Shown here: one piece after another, positions 1-7,754 of the stretch
Layout of the letters: every line of letters begins with the position of its first letter
How positions within the stretch are numbered: the first letter of the stretch is position 1
NCBI GenBank assembly: GCA_031272745.1
Contig: JAISTF010000173.1
Location: forward strand, 1-22,443
Direction of reading: 5' to 3'
Origin: Eubacteriales Family XIII. Incertae Sedis bacterium
GTDB lineage: Bacteria > Bacillota > Clostridia > Peptostreptococcales > Anaerovoracaceae
Length of the DNA: 22,443 nucleotides
Translations under genes and position numbers: made by a program
Notes under the pieces: model-generated
Databases searched by the model: none
Told to the model about the DNA's origin: nothing
The model's input: only the letters and a program-made list of their open reading frames with translations

Positions 1-78
1 GATGACCTCTCCGGTGACAAGGCCGCGGTATTCCCGAATGGGGTGCCCTTCAATAACGGGCGTAGTTGTAATGATCAT
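1..78 (-). CDS. YbjQ/UPF0145 family protein, N-terminal fragment
   Basis: Only the first 26 codons are inside the window; the gene runs off the left edge. The visible peptide begins MIITTTPVIEGHPIREYRGL and continues VTGEVI, which matches the conserved N-terminus of the YbjQ/UPF0145 family (small, about 105 aa, putative heavy-metal-binding fold; physiological role not established). The start is ATG at 78-76, with AGGAG a few bases upstream. It lies downstream of tRNA-Val in the same direction, separated by a strong hairpin, so it may have its own transcript. Family assignment rests on recall of the N-terminal motif only. Confidence 0.8.
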   Translation of the reverse strand, partial: MIITTTPVIEGHPIREYRGLVTGEVI

Positions 79-103
79 GGCTTCTCCTGTCCCTTATTCA
101 TCA

Positions 104-139
104 CAAAGGCAAACCCCGAAAATCAGGAGTTTGCCTTTG
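104..139 (-). terminator. Hairpin terminator after tRNA-Val (bidirectional-looking)
   Basis: A 14-bp stem pairs 104-117 with 126-139 around an 8-nt loop, with one G-T wobble. The base of the stem is CAAAGG/CCTTTG, so the T residues sit inside the stem rather than in a free tail. It lies just after the tRNA 3' end and before the ybjQ-like start. It most likely ends tRNA transcription, and possibly read-through from the upstream operon. The lack of a separate long T-tract lowers certainty. Confidence 0.55.
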
Positions 140-146
140 CCGAGGA

Positions 147-223
147 TGGTGGGGACGACTGGAGTCGAACCAGTGACCTCTTGCTTGTCGAGCAAGCGCT
201 CTAACCAGCTGAGCTACGCCCCC
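147..223 (-). tRNA. tRNA-Val (anticodon GAC)
   Basis: A full 77-nt cloverleaf is seen on the minus strand. The acceptor stem is GGGGGCG with CGTCCCC, the D stem GCTC/GAGC, the anticodon stem CTTGC/GCAAG, the variable loop AGGTC and the T arm ACTGG-TTCGACT-CCAGT. The CCA end is encoded. The anticodon loop reads T-C-G-A-C-A-A, giving anticodon GAC (valine, GUC/GUU codons). Position 33 is therefore C instead of the near-universal U. It starts 18 nt after the stop of the VWA gene, so it could be co-transcribed with that operon or use a weak promoter in the gap. Confidence 0.93.
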
Positions 224-241
224 GCGCGAGTATCTAACATA

Positions 242-1447
242 TCACATTTGCGCGGGTCGCGTCAAGAGTTCGCGGATGGCTTTGTCGAGGCCGCCCAGCG
301 TCAGCTCGTGCATCGGGAAGATGTCGCCGATGGCGGCGATGGTCTCGTGGCCGCGTTGAGAGGACCAACGGGCCCGGGGGATCGGGTTGAGCCAGACGGC
401 GTGGCCGAAACGGCGGCGGAAGCGGCGCAGGCGGTCGATGGACGGCTCGCCGCTGTAGATGCCGCGGACCGCGATGCCGCTTTTCATGAAGAGCTCGTAG
501 GGCGCCATGTTCGCGTCGCCGACGATAACGAGGCGGTATTCGCCGTCCAAAAGCCGCAGCACATAGTCGCTGTCAACCCAGTCGCCCGTGATGCACTCCG
601 CCGTGCGGTAGAGCTTGTCATAGACGCTGTTGTGGAAATAATAAAACCGCGTGTCCTTGAAATGGTTGGCGCGGGAGACGGCCTGGAAGAGCCGGTTTGC
701 GAGGCGTGCGTAGGGCTCCATCGAACCGGCGCAGTCAAACAGAACGAGGAGCTTCACGGTGTTGACGCGCGGGCGCTCGTAGACGAGCTTCAGCGTGCCC
801 GCGTTGGCGGCCGTGCCGTCGATCGTGCCGGGCAGGTCGAGCTCGGTGCGGGCGGCCGTGTCGCGCGAGGAGTATTGGCGCAGGTGGCGCAGCGCGGTCT
901 GGAACTGTCGCACGCCGAGCACTTCGTCCTCGCGGAAGTCGCGGTAGCGGTGCGCCGCCGCGACGGCGAGCGCGTTCCCGTGGCGCCCTTCGCCGCCGAC
1001 GCGGATGCCCTGTTCATGAAACCCGCCGTGGCCCTGCGTCGAGGCGCCGCCCGTGCCGACCCAGTAGGTGCCGCCGTCGTGCCGCTCCTTCTGCTCCAAA
1101 AGGCGTTCTTCGAGGCGCTTTAGCAGCTCTTTGTACGAGACTAACGAATCCCAGATCTCGTCGCGATCGTCCAAGTCGCGCACGCGCGGAGACTCTGCAA
1201 TCCAGTCCAAAAACTCCGGCGGTATGTCCTCGCCCAAAGCCACGTCCCGAAAAAACTCCAGAAATGCCTCGTCGAAGCGGTCGAAATCCGCCTCGTTCGT
1301 GAGCAGCACGGCGCGGCACAGCGCATAGAATCCCGTGAGGGACGCACCCCCCATCCCGCGCGACAAAGCGTCCATCAACGTCATCCACTGGTGGATGGAC
1401 GGGCGCAGGCCGCGGGCTTTCAGCAAATAGAAAAACGCAAGAAACAT
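242..1447 (-). CDS. VWA domain protein, CoxE-like
   Basis: A 401-aa protein of the CoxE-like VWA family, which acts with MoxR AAA ATPases as a metal-dependent chaperone or cofactor-insertion pair. The VWA core begins near residue 233 (VKLLVLFDCAGSMEPYA) and continues with a FYYFHNSVYD segment and VIVGDANM. The MIDAS motif reads D-C-A-G-S rather than classical DxSxS. The N-terminal half is helical and charged, with no signal peptide or membrane segment, so it should be cytosolic. Its ATG overlaps the stop of the MoxR gene by one base (TGATG), which implies translational coupling. The client protein is not evident; the neighbouring GH13 enzyme and permease are candidates by context only. Confidence 0.88.
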   Translation of the reverse strand: MFLAFFYLLKARGLRPSIHQWMTLMDALSRGMGGASLTGFYALCRAVLLTNEADFDRFDEAFLEFFRDVALGEDIPPEFLDWIAESPRVRDLDDRDEIWDSLVSYKELLKRLEERLLEQKERHDGGTYWVGTGGASTQGHGGFHEQGIRVGGEGRHGNALAVAAAHRYRDFREDEVLGVRQFQTALRHLRQYSSRDTAARTELDLPGTIDGTAANAGTLKLVYERPRVNTVKLLVLFDCAGSMEPYARLANRLFQAVSRANHFKDTRFYYFHNSVYDKLYRTAECITGDWVDSDYVLRLLDGEYRLVIVGDANMAPYELFMKSGIAVRGIYSGEPSIDRLRRFRRRFGHAVWLNPIPRARWSSQRGHETIAAIGDIFPMHELTLGGLDKAIRELLTRPAQM

Positions 1448-2310
1448 CAGCCCGGCGGGCGCTTGAACCCGCGCAGGCTGTAGCCCTTCTCCTGCACCTC
1501 CTGATAGGTGTCCGTGTCCTCGTTCTTTTTCAGGAGCACGCCGAGGAAAGGGATCTCCGCCGCGAGCCGCTCAGCCGGAATGCCCGAAAGCGACAGCGCG
1601 AGCAACCAGTCCAGAAGTTCGCTCGTCGCGGGCTTCTTCTGCAAATCGCCGATCCCGCGCAGCTCGTAAAATTTCTCGATCGCCGCCGCCACGAGCGCGT
1701 CTTCCAAATCGGGATAGTGGACGCGCACGATGCGCTCCATCTGCTCCGGCTCGGGGAAAGCAATATAATGGAAGATGCAGCGCCGCAGGAACGCGTCGGG
1801 CAGCTCCTTCTCGGCGTTCGACGTGATGACGACGATCGGCCGCGACGCCGCGCGCACCGTCTCCTTCGTCTCGGGGATGTAAAACTCCATCTGGTCGAGC
1901 TCCCACAAGAGGTCGTTCGGGAATTCGAGGTCGGCCTTGTCGATTTCGTCGATCAACAGCACGGCGCGGTCCGCGGATGTGAACGCCTCGCCGAGCCGGC
2001 CGAGCTTGATGTAGCGCGCGATGTCCTTCACGTCGCCCTCACCGAACTGCGAGTCGTACAGCCGCTGCACCGTGTCGTAATGATAGAGCCCGTCCTGCGC
2101 CTTCGTCGTCGACTTGATGCTCCAGACGATCAGTTCCTTGCCGAGCGCGTCCGCGATCGACCGCGCGAGCATCGTCTTGCCCGTGCCCGGCTCGCCCTTG
2201 ATGAGCAGCGGTTTTTCGAGCGCGACCGCGATGTTGACCGCGCCCCGCAGCTCGTCGCTCAGGACATAGTCCGCGCTGCCGCCGTATGCTTCCCGAAATG
2301 TTTCTGCCAT
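1447..2310 (-). CDS. MoxR family AAA+ ATPase
   Basis: A 287-aa cytosolic ATPase. Walker A is GEPGTGKT at residues 39-46, Walker B is LLIDEID at about 118-124, sensor 1 is TSN near 163-165, and the paired arginines at 176-177 are probable arginine fingers. Length and motif order fit the MoxR/RavA-type clade, which remodels or activates proteins together with a VWA partner, here the next gene. The ATG at 2310 is chosen because GGGAGG lies at proper spacing; an in-frame start 36 bases further upstream has no ribosome binding site. It follows the GH13 stop by only 4 bases, so the two are in one operon. Confidence 0.92.
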   Translation of the reverse strand: MAETFREAYGGSADYVLSDELRGAVNIAVALEKPLLIKGEPGTGKTMLARSIADALGKELIVWSIKSTTKAQDGLYHYDTVQRLYDSQFGEGDVKDIARYIKLGRLGEAFTSADRAVLLIDEIDKADLEFPNDLLWELDQMEFYIPETKETVRAASRPIVVITSNAEKELPDAFLRRCIFHYIAFPEPEQMERIVRVHYPDLEDALVAAAIEKFYELRGIGDLQKKPATSELLDWLLALSLSGIPAERLAAEIPFLGVLLKKNEDTDTYQEVQEKGYSLRGFKRPPG

Positions 2311-2314
2311 CGAT

Positions 2315-3730
2315 TCATGCCTCCCAACTGTACTCCATTGTAGCAAAATCGATGGAAAACTTCACGCTCTGCCCGTTCGGCAGTGATCGCCGGAAGGCAA
2401 ACACCGACGGCGGCTCGCCTTCGACAACCCGAAAATCCCCTTCCAATAACGGTGGCGTTGTGCGCCGGATCCGCAGCAGTTTCTTCAGCCAATTCAAAAA
2501 CGAATTCGGATCCGCTTCCGCCCGCTCGACCTCGTCCCACGGCACGGGCAGGCGCACGGAGTCGCGGTCGGGCAGCGACGGGTCGTCGCCCATCAGGATC
2601 TCGTCGCCGTAATACCAGCACGGCGCGCCCGGCAGCGAAACAAGCAGCGCCGTCAGCGCCCGTATCACCTTTTCCTCATAGTCCAGCACGGGCCCGAGCC
2701 GACGCGCGATGCCGCCGTTGAGCATCCCCTGCGGCGGCGCGTACCATTCGAGCATCTGCCGCACCTTCAGCTCGGGCAGGAGCTCCAGCGTCAGGAAGTC
2801 GTGGTTGCGGAAAAAATTCGACCACGCCGCGCCCGCGGGCAAATCCGAGAACAGCCGCCGGCACGTCTGCCGGATCTCCGCCGCGTCCTTCGTCTTCGGC
2901 GCGCGGAACAAATCCGTCATCAAAGGAAAATTGAAGCACAGGTTGCACTCGGGCGCTGCCTCCGTGCCGAAATACCGCAGGTTTTCGTCCGCGGGCACAC
3001 AGGCTTCCGCGAGCAGGCAGACCTCACCGCCGTAGGTTTCATCCAGATGGGACCGCAGTTTTGCCAGGAATGCATGTGTCTCCGGCAGCGACTCGTTATT
3101 CGTGCCCTCCCGCTCGAACAGGAAGGGGATCGCGTCAAGGCGGAACCCGTCGACGCCCTTGGCCACCCAGAAGTCCGCGATGTCGAAGACCTCCTGCTGC
3201 ACCTTCGGATTGTCGAAATTGAGGTCGGGCTGCTCCTTGTAGAAGCGGTGCCAGTAATATTGGCCGCGCACCGGGTCGTACGTCCAGTTCGACGGCTCGG
3301 TCGCGCCGAAGATCACGCGCGTGCCCGCATAGCCCTTGTCGTCGTCGGCCCAGACGTAGTAGTCGCCGTATGGGCCGTCCTTGCTGCGCCGCGAGGCGTC
3401 GAACCAGACGTGTTTGTCGCTCGTGTGGTTGATGACGAGATCGATCATGACGTGCATCCCGAGCGCGTGCGCGCGGGCGAAGACGCGCTCGACGTCTTCC
3501 ATCGTGCCGTAGCGCGGGTCGACGAGGCGGTAGTTCGCGATGTCGTAGCCGCCGTCGCGCAGCGGGCTCGCGTAGAACGGCGGAAACCAGATGGCGTCCA
3601 CGCCGAGATTTTTCAAATAATCCAATTTTTCATAAACCCCGTCGAAATCGCCGAACCCGTCGCCGTTCGCATCGCGGAACATGCGCGTGTAGAGTTCGTA
3701 GAAGACGGCGGACTCATACCATTTTGCCAC
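2315..3730 (-). CDS. GH13 alpha-amylase family, trehalose-synthase-like
   Basis: A 471-aa cytosolic (beta/alpha)8-barrel enzyme of family GH13. The four usual regions are present: DLVINHTSD, GFRLDAIPFL with nucleophile D199, LLAEACVP with acid/base E242, and FFRNHDFLTLE with the third acid D311. The overall sequence, including GIARRLGPVL and WYYGDEILMGD, is closest to TreS (maltose/trehalose isomerase), but it is shorter than typical TreS. The usual M-Q-W near the end of the catalytic part is V-P-W. Maltose or trehalose is the likely substrate, though glucosyltransferase or glucosidase activity cannot be excluded. The start is one of two adjacent GTG codons; the second (3730) sits 6 nt after GGAGG and is preferred over 3733. 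It overlaps the permease gene end. Confidence 0.85.
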   Translation of the reverse strand: MAKWYESAVFYELYTRMFRDANGDGFGDFDGVYEKLDYLKNLGVDAIWFPPFYASPLRDGGYDIANYRLVDPRYGTMEDVERVFARAHALGMHVMIDLVINHTSDKHVWFDASRRSKDGPYGDYYVWADDDKGYAGTRVIFGATEPSNWTYDPVRGQYYWHRFYKEQPDLNFDNPKVQQEVFDIADFWVAKGVDGFRLDAIPFLFEREGTNNESLPETHAFLAKLRSHLDETYGGEVCLLAEACVPADENLRYFGTEAAPECNLCFNFPLMTDLFRAPKTKDAAEIRQTCRRLFSDLPAGAAWSNFFRNHDFLTLELLPELKVRQMLEWYAPPQGMLNGGIARRLGPVLDYEEKVIRALTALLVSLPGAPCWYYGDEILMGDDPSLPDRDSVRLPVPWDEVERAEADPNSFLNWLKKLLRIRRTTPPLLEGDFRVVEGEPPSVFAFRRSLPNGQSVKFSIDFATMEYSWEA

Positions 3731-5042
3731 CACGGACCTCCTTTGCTTCCTTTACGAAGTGCACGGATATGATACCACCGATGAGCAGGACCGCGCCAGC
3801 GAGGAACATGGTCGGCTGGTGGCTTTTGAACAGGACGATCAGGCCGCTGCCCACGAGGGCGGCGACGATTTGCGGCAGGCAGATGGTGCCGTTGAACAGG
3901 CCGAGGTAGGTGCCGATGTTGCCCTCTTCGAGCGCGTTCGTCAGAATCGTGAACGGCAGCGCCTGCATCGACGCCCACGCGCAGCCGATGAGGAAGAAGC
4001 TCGCGAAGAGCGCGTAGGGGTTTGTCACGAAGAAGACCGACGCGAAGCCGACCGCGCCGAGCGCGAGGCTGACCGTGTAGCTCGCGCGGTGCGTGCGGAA
4101 GCGCGGGATGGCGAGCGACCAGAGGACCGCGCCGATGGCCTGCACGGCCGAGCAGATGCCGAACCAGTTGCCCGCCGCCTGGTACGCGTCCGACGTCGTA
4201 TCGTGCAGATCGGTCACGCCGAAGCAGTTCGTCGCGATCGCACCGACCGAATACGTCCACAGGAAGAGGAAGGCCGCCCAACAGAAAAACTGCACGAGGC
4301 CGACGGTCCAGAAAACGCGCGGCGCGGCTTTCAGCAGCTTCACGAAGCTGACGCTCTCGCCCTTTTCGGGCAGCTTGTGGTAGAGGCGGTACTCGTCCGG
4401 CGGCATCTCCTTGACCGTGAACATCGTGTACAGCACGCACAGGATCAGGATGATCGCGCCGATGTAAAACGAGAGTTTCACGGTGTCCGGCACGACGCCC
4501 TTCGCCGCCGTGTTTGCGATGCCCGCCGCCGCGAAGACGAAGGGAAACACGTAGGCGACGACGCTGCCGAGGTTGTTGAGGAAGGACTGGATCGAATACG
4601 CGAACGTCTTCTGCTCGTTGTTCACGAGATCGCCGACGAGCATCTTGAACGGCTGCATCGCCATATTGGACGACGCGTCGAGGAAGACGACGCAGACCGC
4701 GCCGAAGAGGAGCGCCTGCGCGACCGCGAACTGGAAGCTGCCCGCGTTCGGCAGCAACAGCATCACGATGACCGCGACGACCGCGCCGATGACGAGGTAC
4801 GGCTTGCGCCGTCCGAGCCGGTTCCAGGTGCGGTCCGAGTATTTGCCGACGAGCGGCTGGACGACGAGCCCCACAATCGGCGGCACGAGCCAGAACAGCG
4901 ACAGCGAGTTCGGGTCCGCGCCGATCGTCGTGAAGATGCGCGACAGGCTGCTCGTCTGGAGCGCGTAGGCGATCTGGATGCCGAAAAAGCCGAAGCTGAT
5001 GTTCCAGATCGACAGGAATTTGAGATTCGGTAACGTCTTCAT
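3714..5042 (-). CDS. MFS sugar permease, GPH/SLC45-like
   Basis: A 442-aa integral membrane protein with about 12 hydrophobic segments. The loop after helices 2-3 reads KYSDRTWNRLGRRKPY, the signature of the SLC45/sucrose-transporter-like branch of the major facilitator superfamily, whose members carry sucrose, maltose or other glucosides with cations. Being first in an operon with a trehalose-synthase-like enzyme suggests a disaccharide substrate; this is inference. The ATG at 5042 is chosen because GGGGGT lies 6 nt upstream. An in-frame ATG at 5063 has no ribosome binding site. The gene end overlaps the next gene by 17 bases. Confidence 0.86.
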   Translation of the reverse strand: MKTLPNLKFLSIWNISFGFFGIQIAYALQTSSLSRIFTTIGADPNSLSLFWLVPPIVGLVVQPLVGKYSDRTWNRLGRRKPYLVIGAVVAVIVMLLLPNAGSFQFAVAQALLFGAVCVVFLDASSNMAMQPFKMLVGDLVNNEQKTFAYSIQSFLNNLGSVVAYVFPFVFAAAGIANTAAKGVVPDTVKLSFYIGAIILILCVLYTMFTVKEMPPDEYRLYHKLPEKGESVSFVKLLKAAPRVFWTVGLVQFFCWAAFLFLWTYSVGAIATNCFGVTDLHDTTSDAYQAAGNWFGICSAVQAIGAVLWSLAIPRFRTHRASYTVSLALGAVGFASVFFVTNPYALFASFFLIGCAWASMQALPFTILTNALEEGNIGTYLGLFNGTICLPQIVAALVGSGLIVLFKSHQPTMFLAGAVLLIGGIISVHFVKEAKEVRGGKMV

Positions 5043-5087
5043 ATACTTACCCCCATCTTTCATGTTACAGCAATCTTTGATAAGGAT

Positions 5088-5098
5088 ATTGTATCACA
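5088..5098 (-). promoter_or_regulatory. Extended -10 promoter for the permease operon
   Basis: The minus strand reads TGTG-A-TACAAT, an exact Gram-positive TRTGn extended -10 element, overlapping the tsaD stop codon. No convincing -35 box is seen at 16-18 nt, as is usual for this class. The predicted start of transcription is about 5081, giving a leader of roughly 40 nt. Confidence 0.55.
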
Positions 5099-6119
5099 AA
5101 GCAAGCTGGGCGTACGCATCCAATTCCAAATTGTCAAAATCTCCGTTTTGAAACGCTTCGTAGCCCGCGCAGGCAACCATCGCGGCATTGTCGGTGCAAT
5201 AGACGGGCGAAGGGACGAAGAGCGTCACGTCGCGCCCGTCACAATCCTTTTGCATACGCGCGCGCAGCGCGGAATTTGCCGCGACGCCGCCGCAGAGGAC
5301 GAGCCGCCGGTGTCCGGTCTGCTCGAGCGCCAGGCGCGTCTTCTCGGAAAGCACGTCGATGACGGCCTGCTGGAAGGACGCCGCGACGTCGGCCGCGTGG
5401 AAAGGCTTGTCCGCTTGCTTCTGCGTGTGGACATAGTTCATGACGCCGGTCTTGATGCCGCTGAAGCTGAAATCGAGGCTGCCGTCCTCGAGCAGCGTGC
5501 GTTTGAAGGAGACGGCCGCGGGGTCGCCGCGCTTCGCGAGCGTATCGATCTCCGGCCCGCCGGGGTAGCCGAGGCCGAGCACACGCGCGACCTTGTCGTA
5601 CGCCTCGCCGACGGCGTCGTCGCGGGTCGCGCCGAGCAGTCGGACCTGCGTGCCGGCAGCACCCGCCGTCACTTCCACGAGCGACGTATGCCCGCCGCTG
5701 ACGACGAGCGCGAGGAACGGCGGCGCGAGTTGTTCATGCTCGAGATAGGCCGCGCAGATGTGCGCGCGGATGTGATGCACGCCGACGAGCGGTTTGCCGA
5801 GCGCAAACGCAAGCCCCTTCGCCGTCGCGAGCCCGATGAGCACCGCGCCGACAAGCCCCGGCCCCTTCGTCACCGCAATCGCGTCCAAGTCGTCCCACCC
5901 GACGCCGGCTTGCGCAAGCGCCTCGGACACGATGCCGTTCACCGCTTCCAGATGATGCCTTGACGCGATCTCCGGCACGACCCCGCCGAAGACCTTGTGG
6001 ACGTCGATCTGCGACGCAATCACGTTCGACAGCACCGTGCGCCCGCCCGCCGTCACCGCCGCCGCCGTCTCGTCACAACTCGTCTCGATGCCGAGGATCA
6101 AAGCCCCTTCACTCCGCAT
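5094..6119 (-). CDS. tsaD: tRNA N6-adenosine threonylcarbamoyltransferase TsaD
   Basis: A 341-aa cytosolic ASKHA-fold enzyme that transfers the threonylcarbamoyl group to A37 of ANN-decoding tRNAs, in complex with TsaB and TsaE. Diagnostic segments are ILGIETSCDETAAAV at the N-terminus, the metal-binding HHIRAH at 115-120, VVSGGHTSL, and a C-terminal CTDNAAMVACAGYE. The ATG at 6119 follows GGAGG by 7 nt and fits the family's N-terminus; the open frame extends further upstream but without homology. The start overlaps the end of the tsaB-rimI fusion by 11 bases, so it is the last gene of a tsaE-tsaB/rimI-tsaD operon. Confidence 0.97.
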   Translation of the reverse strand: MRSEGALILGIETSCDETAAAVTAGGRTVLSNVIASQIDVHKVFGGVVPEIASRHHLEAVNGIVSEALAQAGVGWDDLDAIAVTKGPGLVGAVLIGLATAKGLAFALGKPLVGVHHIRAHICAAYLEHEQLAPPFLALVVSGGHTSLVEVTAGAAGTQVRLLGATRDDAVGEAYDKVARVLGLGYPGGPEIDTLAKRGDPAAVSFKRTLLEDGSLDFSFSGIKTGVMNYVHTQKQADKPFHAADVAASFQQAVIDVLSEKTRLALEQTGHRRLVLCGGVAANSALRARMQKDCDGRDVTLFVPSPVYCTDNAAMVACAGYEAFQNGDFDNLELDAYAQLAL

Positions 6120-7359
6120 GATCGCCCCTCCGCCACATGATGACGGCGTCTTCGCGGTTTCCGTCGTCCGTCGGGTAGTAGCTTTTGCGAAAGCCCTCGG
6201 CGCGGAAGCCGAGTTTTTCGTAGAGGCGGCCGGCCCCTTTGTCCGAGGCGCGGACTTCGAGCGAGAAATTGCGGGCACCCTGCGCTTCCGCGCGGCGCAG
6301 CAGCTCCGTGAGCACGGCCGTGGCGACGCCCTGCCGCCGCACGGCGGGGTGGACCGCGATGTTTGTCACGTCGCCCTCTTCGCCGACGCGGAGCAGCCCC
6401 GCGTAGCCGAGGATCATGCCGTCGCGCTCGCAGACCACGTAGTCGCTGTAGTCGAGCCCGAGGTCGTCGCGGATGCTCTGTTCGAGCCACGGCTCGCCGA
6501 ACGACAGTCGCTCGATGACGCTGATGCCGTACACGTCACCCCCCGACGCCGGCCGCACGCAGGCTTCGCGAAGCAGAGCCGAAGGCTCTCCCTTATTGTC
6601 ACCCTTGGGCTTGACCCGAGGATCCAGCCTCTCATCCAACCGCCTCTGCGCTTCCGCCTTGCGCATGTAAATCGGCTCCACGCGCTCATACGGCGCGGGG
6701 CTGCCGAAGGCCAGCGCCCACGCGAGCACCGCCTGCGCGTCCTGCACGGACCCCGGGAAATACCGCGCCGCCGCCACATCCAGCACGTCGCGAAACACGG
6801 ACACGCCGTCGCCGAGGAAGCAGACCTCCAGCGGGAACAATTCCTCGTGCCGCGCGCGGTGCTTGCGGTACCGCGAATACGCCCAGAACGACTTGTCGAG
6901 CGCCGCGAGAAACACGTCCGGATCGTACGCGCCGCCGGGGATGAGCGTCATGATGCGCCCGTCCTCTTCGAGTACGTACGCGCCCGCGTACATCTGCCCG
7001 CGCCGCGCGTCGAAGATCGGGCAGACGACGCGGTCCGCCCATTCCTGACCGCTCAGATAGACGAAGGTTTCGAGCGTCGGCACCTTCATGAGCGGGATGC
7101 CGAGCGCCTGCGCCATCGCGCGCGCCGTCGCAACGCCGATGCGGATGCCCGTGAACGAGCCGGGGCCCGCCGACACCGCGATGGCTTCGAGGCCCTGCGG
7201 CGTCTCCCCCGCTTCCGCGAGCAGTTCCGATACCATCGGCACGAGCGACGTCAGATGCCGCAGCCCTTCCGTGCCCGCGCGGTAGAAGATGCGTCCGTCC
7301 TCCGTGCGCAGCGCGGCCGAGCAGACGGGCCCACTGGTTTCGATCGCAAGCAGGCTCAT
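6109..7359 (-). CDS. tsaB/rimI: TsaB-RimI fusion protein
   Basis: A 416-aa fusion. Residues 1 to about 235 are TsaB, the ASKHA partner of TsaD in t6A synthesis, with LLAIETSGPVCSAAL and AGPGSFTGIRIG. Residues from about 272 to the end are RimI, the GNAT acetyltransferase for ribosomal protein S18 N-termini, with TNIAVHPAVRRQGVA as the acetyl-CoA loop and LYEKLGFRAEG near the C-terminus. Such fusions are known in Firmicutes. The two domains are joined by a linker partly encoded by a palindromic repeat (6563-6621), read in frame. The ATG overlaps the tsaE stop by 4 bases (ATGA). Confidence 0.95.
   Translation of the reverse strand: MSLLAIETSGPVCSAALRTEDGRIFYRAGTEGLRHLTSLVPMVSELLAEAGETPQGLEAIAVSAGPGSFTGIRIGVATARAMAQALGIPLMKVPTLETFVYLSGQEWADRVVCPIFDARRGQMYAGAYVLEEDGRIMTLIPGGAYDPDVFLAALDKSFWAYSRYRKHRARHEELFPLEVCFLGDGVSVFRDVLDVAAARYFPGSVQDAQAVLAWALAFGSPAPYERVEPIYMRKAEAQRRLDERLDPRVKPKGDNKGEPSALLREACVRPASGGDVYGISVIERLSFGEPWLEQSIRDDLGLDYSDYVVCERDGMILGYAGLLRVGEEGDVTNIAVHPAVRRQGVATAVLTELLRRAEAQGARNFSLEVRASDKGAGRLYEKLGFRAEGFRKSYYPTDDGNREDAVIMWRRGDHAE
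6563..6621. repeat. Composite palindromic element inside tsaB-rimI
   Basis: Three consecutive inverted repeats are seen: a perfect 12-bp palindrome GCTTCGCGAAGC at 6563-6574, a hairpin AGAGCC-GAA-GGCTCT at 6575-6589, and CCTTGGG-CTTGA-CCCGAGG at 6603-6621 (7 bp with one T-G wobble). The last unit resembles the short GC-rich palindromes dispersed in many bacterial genomes. The element lies exactly between the TsaB and RimI domains and is translated as a polar linker (about LDPRVKPKGDNKGEPSALLR). Its copy number in this genome is not visible here. Confidence 0.7.
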
Positions 7360-7754
7360 GAAATCACCACGTCCCGCGCCCCCTCATCCGGCCCGTACGC
7401 CAGATGCACGCGCATCGCGTCCGGCGGTAGCAACGCCTCGACGCGCTCCGCCCACTCGACGACGCACACGCCGTCGCCATAGAAATATTCCTCGATGCCG
7501 AGCTCCTCCGCGTCCTCCGAAGACGCCAACCGGTACACGTCGAAATGATAGAACGGCAGCCGCCCGCTGCGGTATTCCTGCACGAGCGTGAACGTCGGGC
7601 TCGTCACGGCCTCGCGCACGCCGAGCCCCGCCGCCACCGCCTGCGCGAACGTCGTCTTGCCCGCGCCGAGCTCGCCCGTCAGCGCGATCACCGCCCCGGC
7701 CGACAGCCCCGCCGCCACCGACGCACCGTATCGCCGCAATTCTTCTTCCGTCAT
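7356..7754 (-). CDS. tsaE: tRNA t6A synthesis ATPase TsaE
   Basis: A 132-aa P-loop ATPase that works with TsaB-TsaD to regenerate the t6A complex. The Walker A motif is GELGAGKT at 27-34, followed by SPTFTLV, the conserved HFDVYR at 70-75 and VVEWAER near 98-104. Length is close to the family average. The ATG at 7754 is favoured because GGGGGT sits exactly 6 nt upstream; the in-frame ATG at 7760 would touch that ribosome binding site. A TATAAT hexamer at 7772-7767 lies upstream but has no matching -35 box. It is the first gene of the tsa operon and is divergent from the LysR gene. Confidence 0.96.
   Translation of the reverse strand: MTEEELRRYGASVAAGLSAGAVIALTGELGAGKTTFAQAVAAGLGVREAVTSPTFTLVQEYRSGRLPFYHFDVYRLASSEDAEELGIEEYFYGDGVCVVEWAERVEALLPPDAMRVHLAYGPDEGARDVVIS

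Noticed and set aside
2..1123. 373-codon plus-strand frame at the left edge
   Set aside because: It runs through a tRNA gene and a terminator hairpin and is antisense to the VWA gene, so it is not coding.
5060..5101. Imperfect inverted repeat CTTTGATA...TATCACAAAG as an operator for the permease operon
   Set aside because: The arms differ by a 2-base insertion and no regulator gene of a matching family is adjacent; too weak to call.
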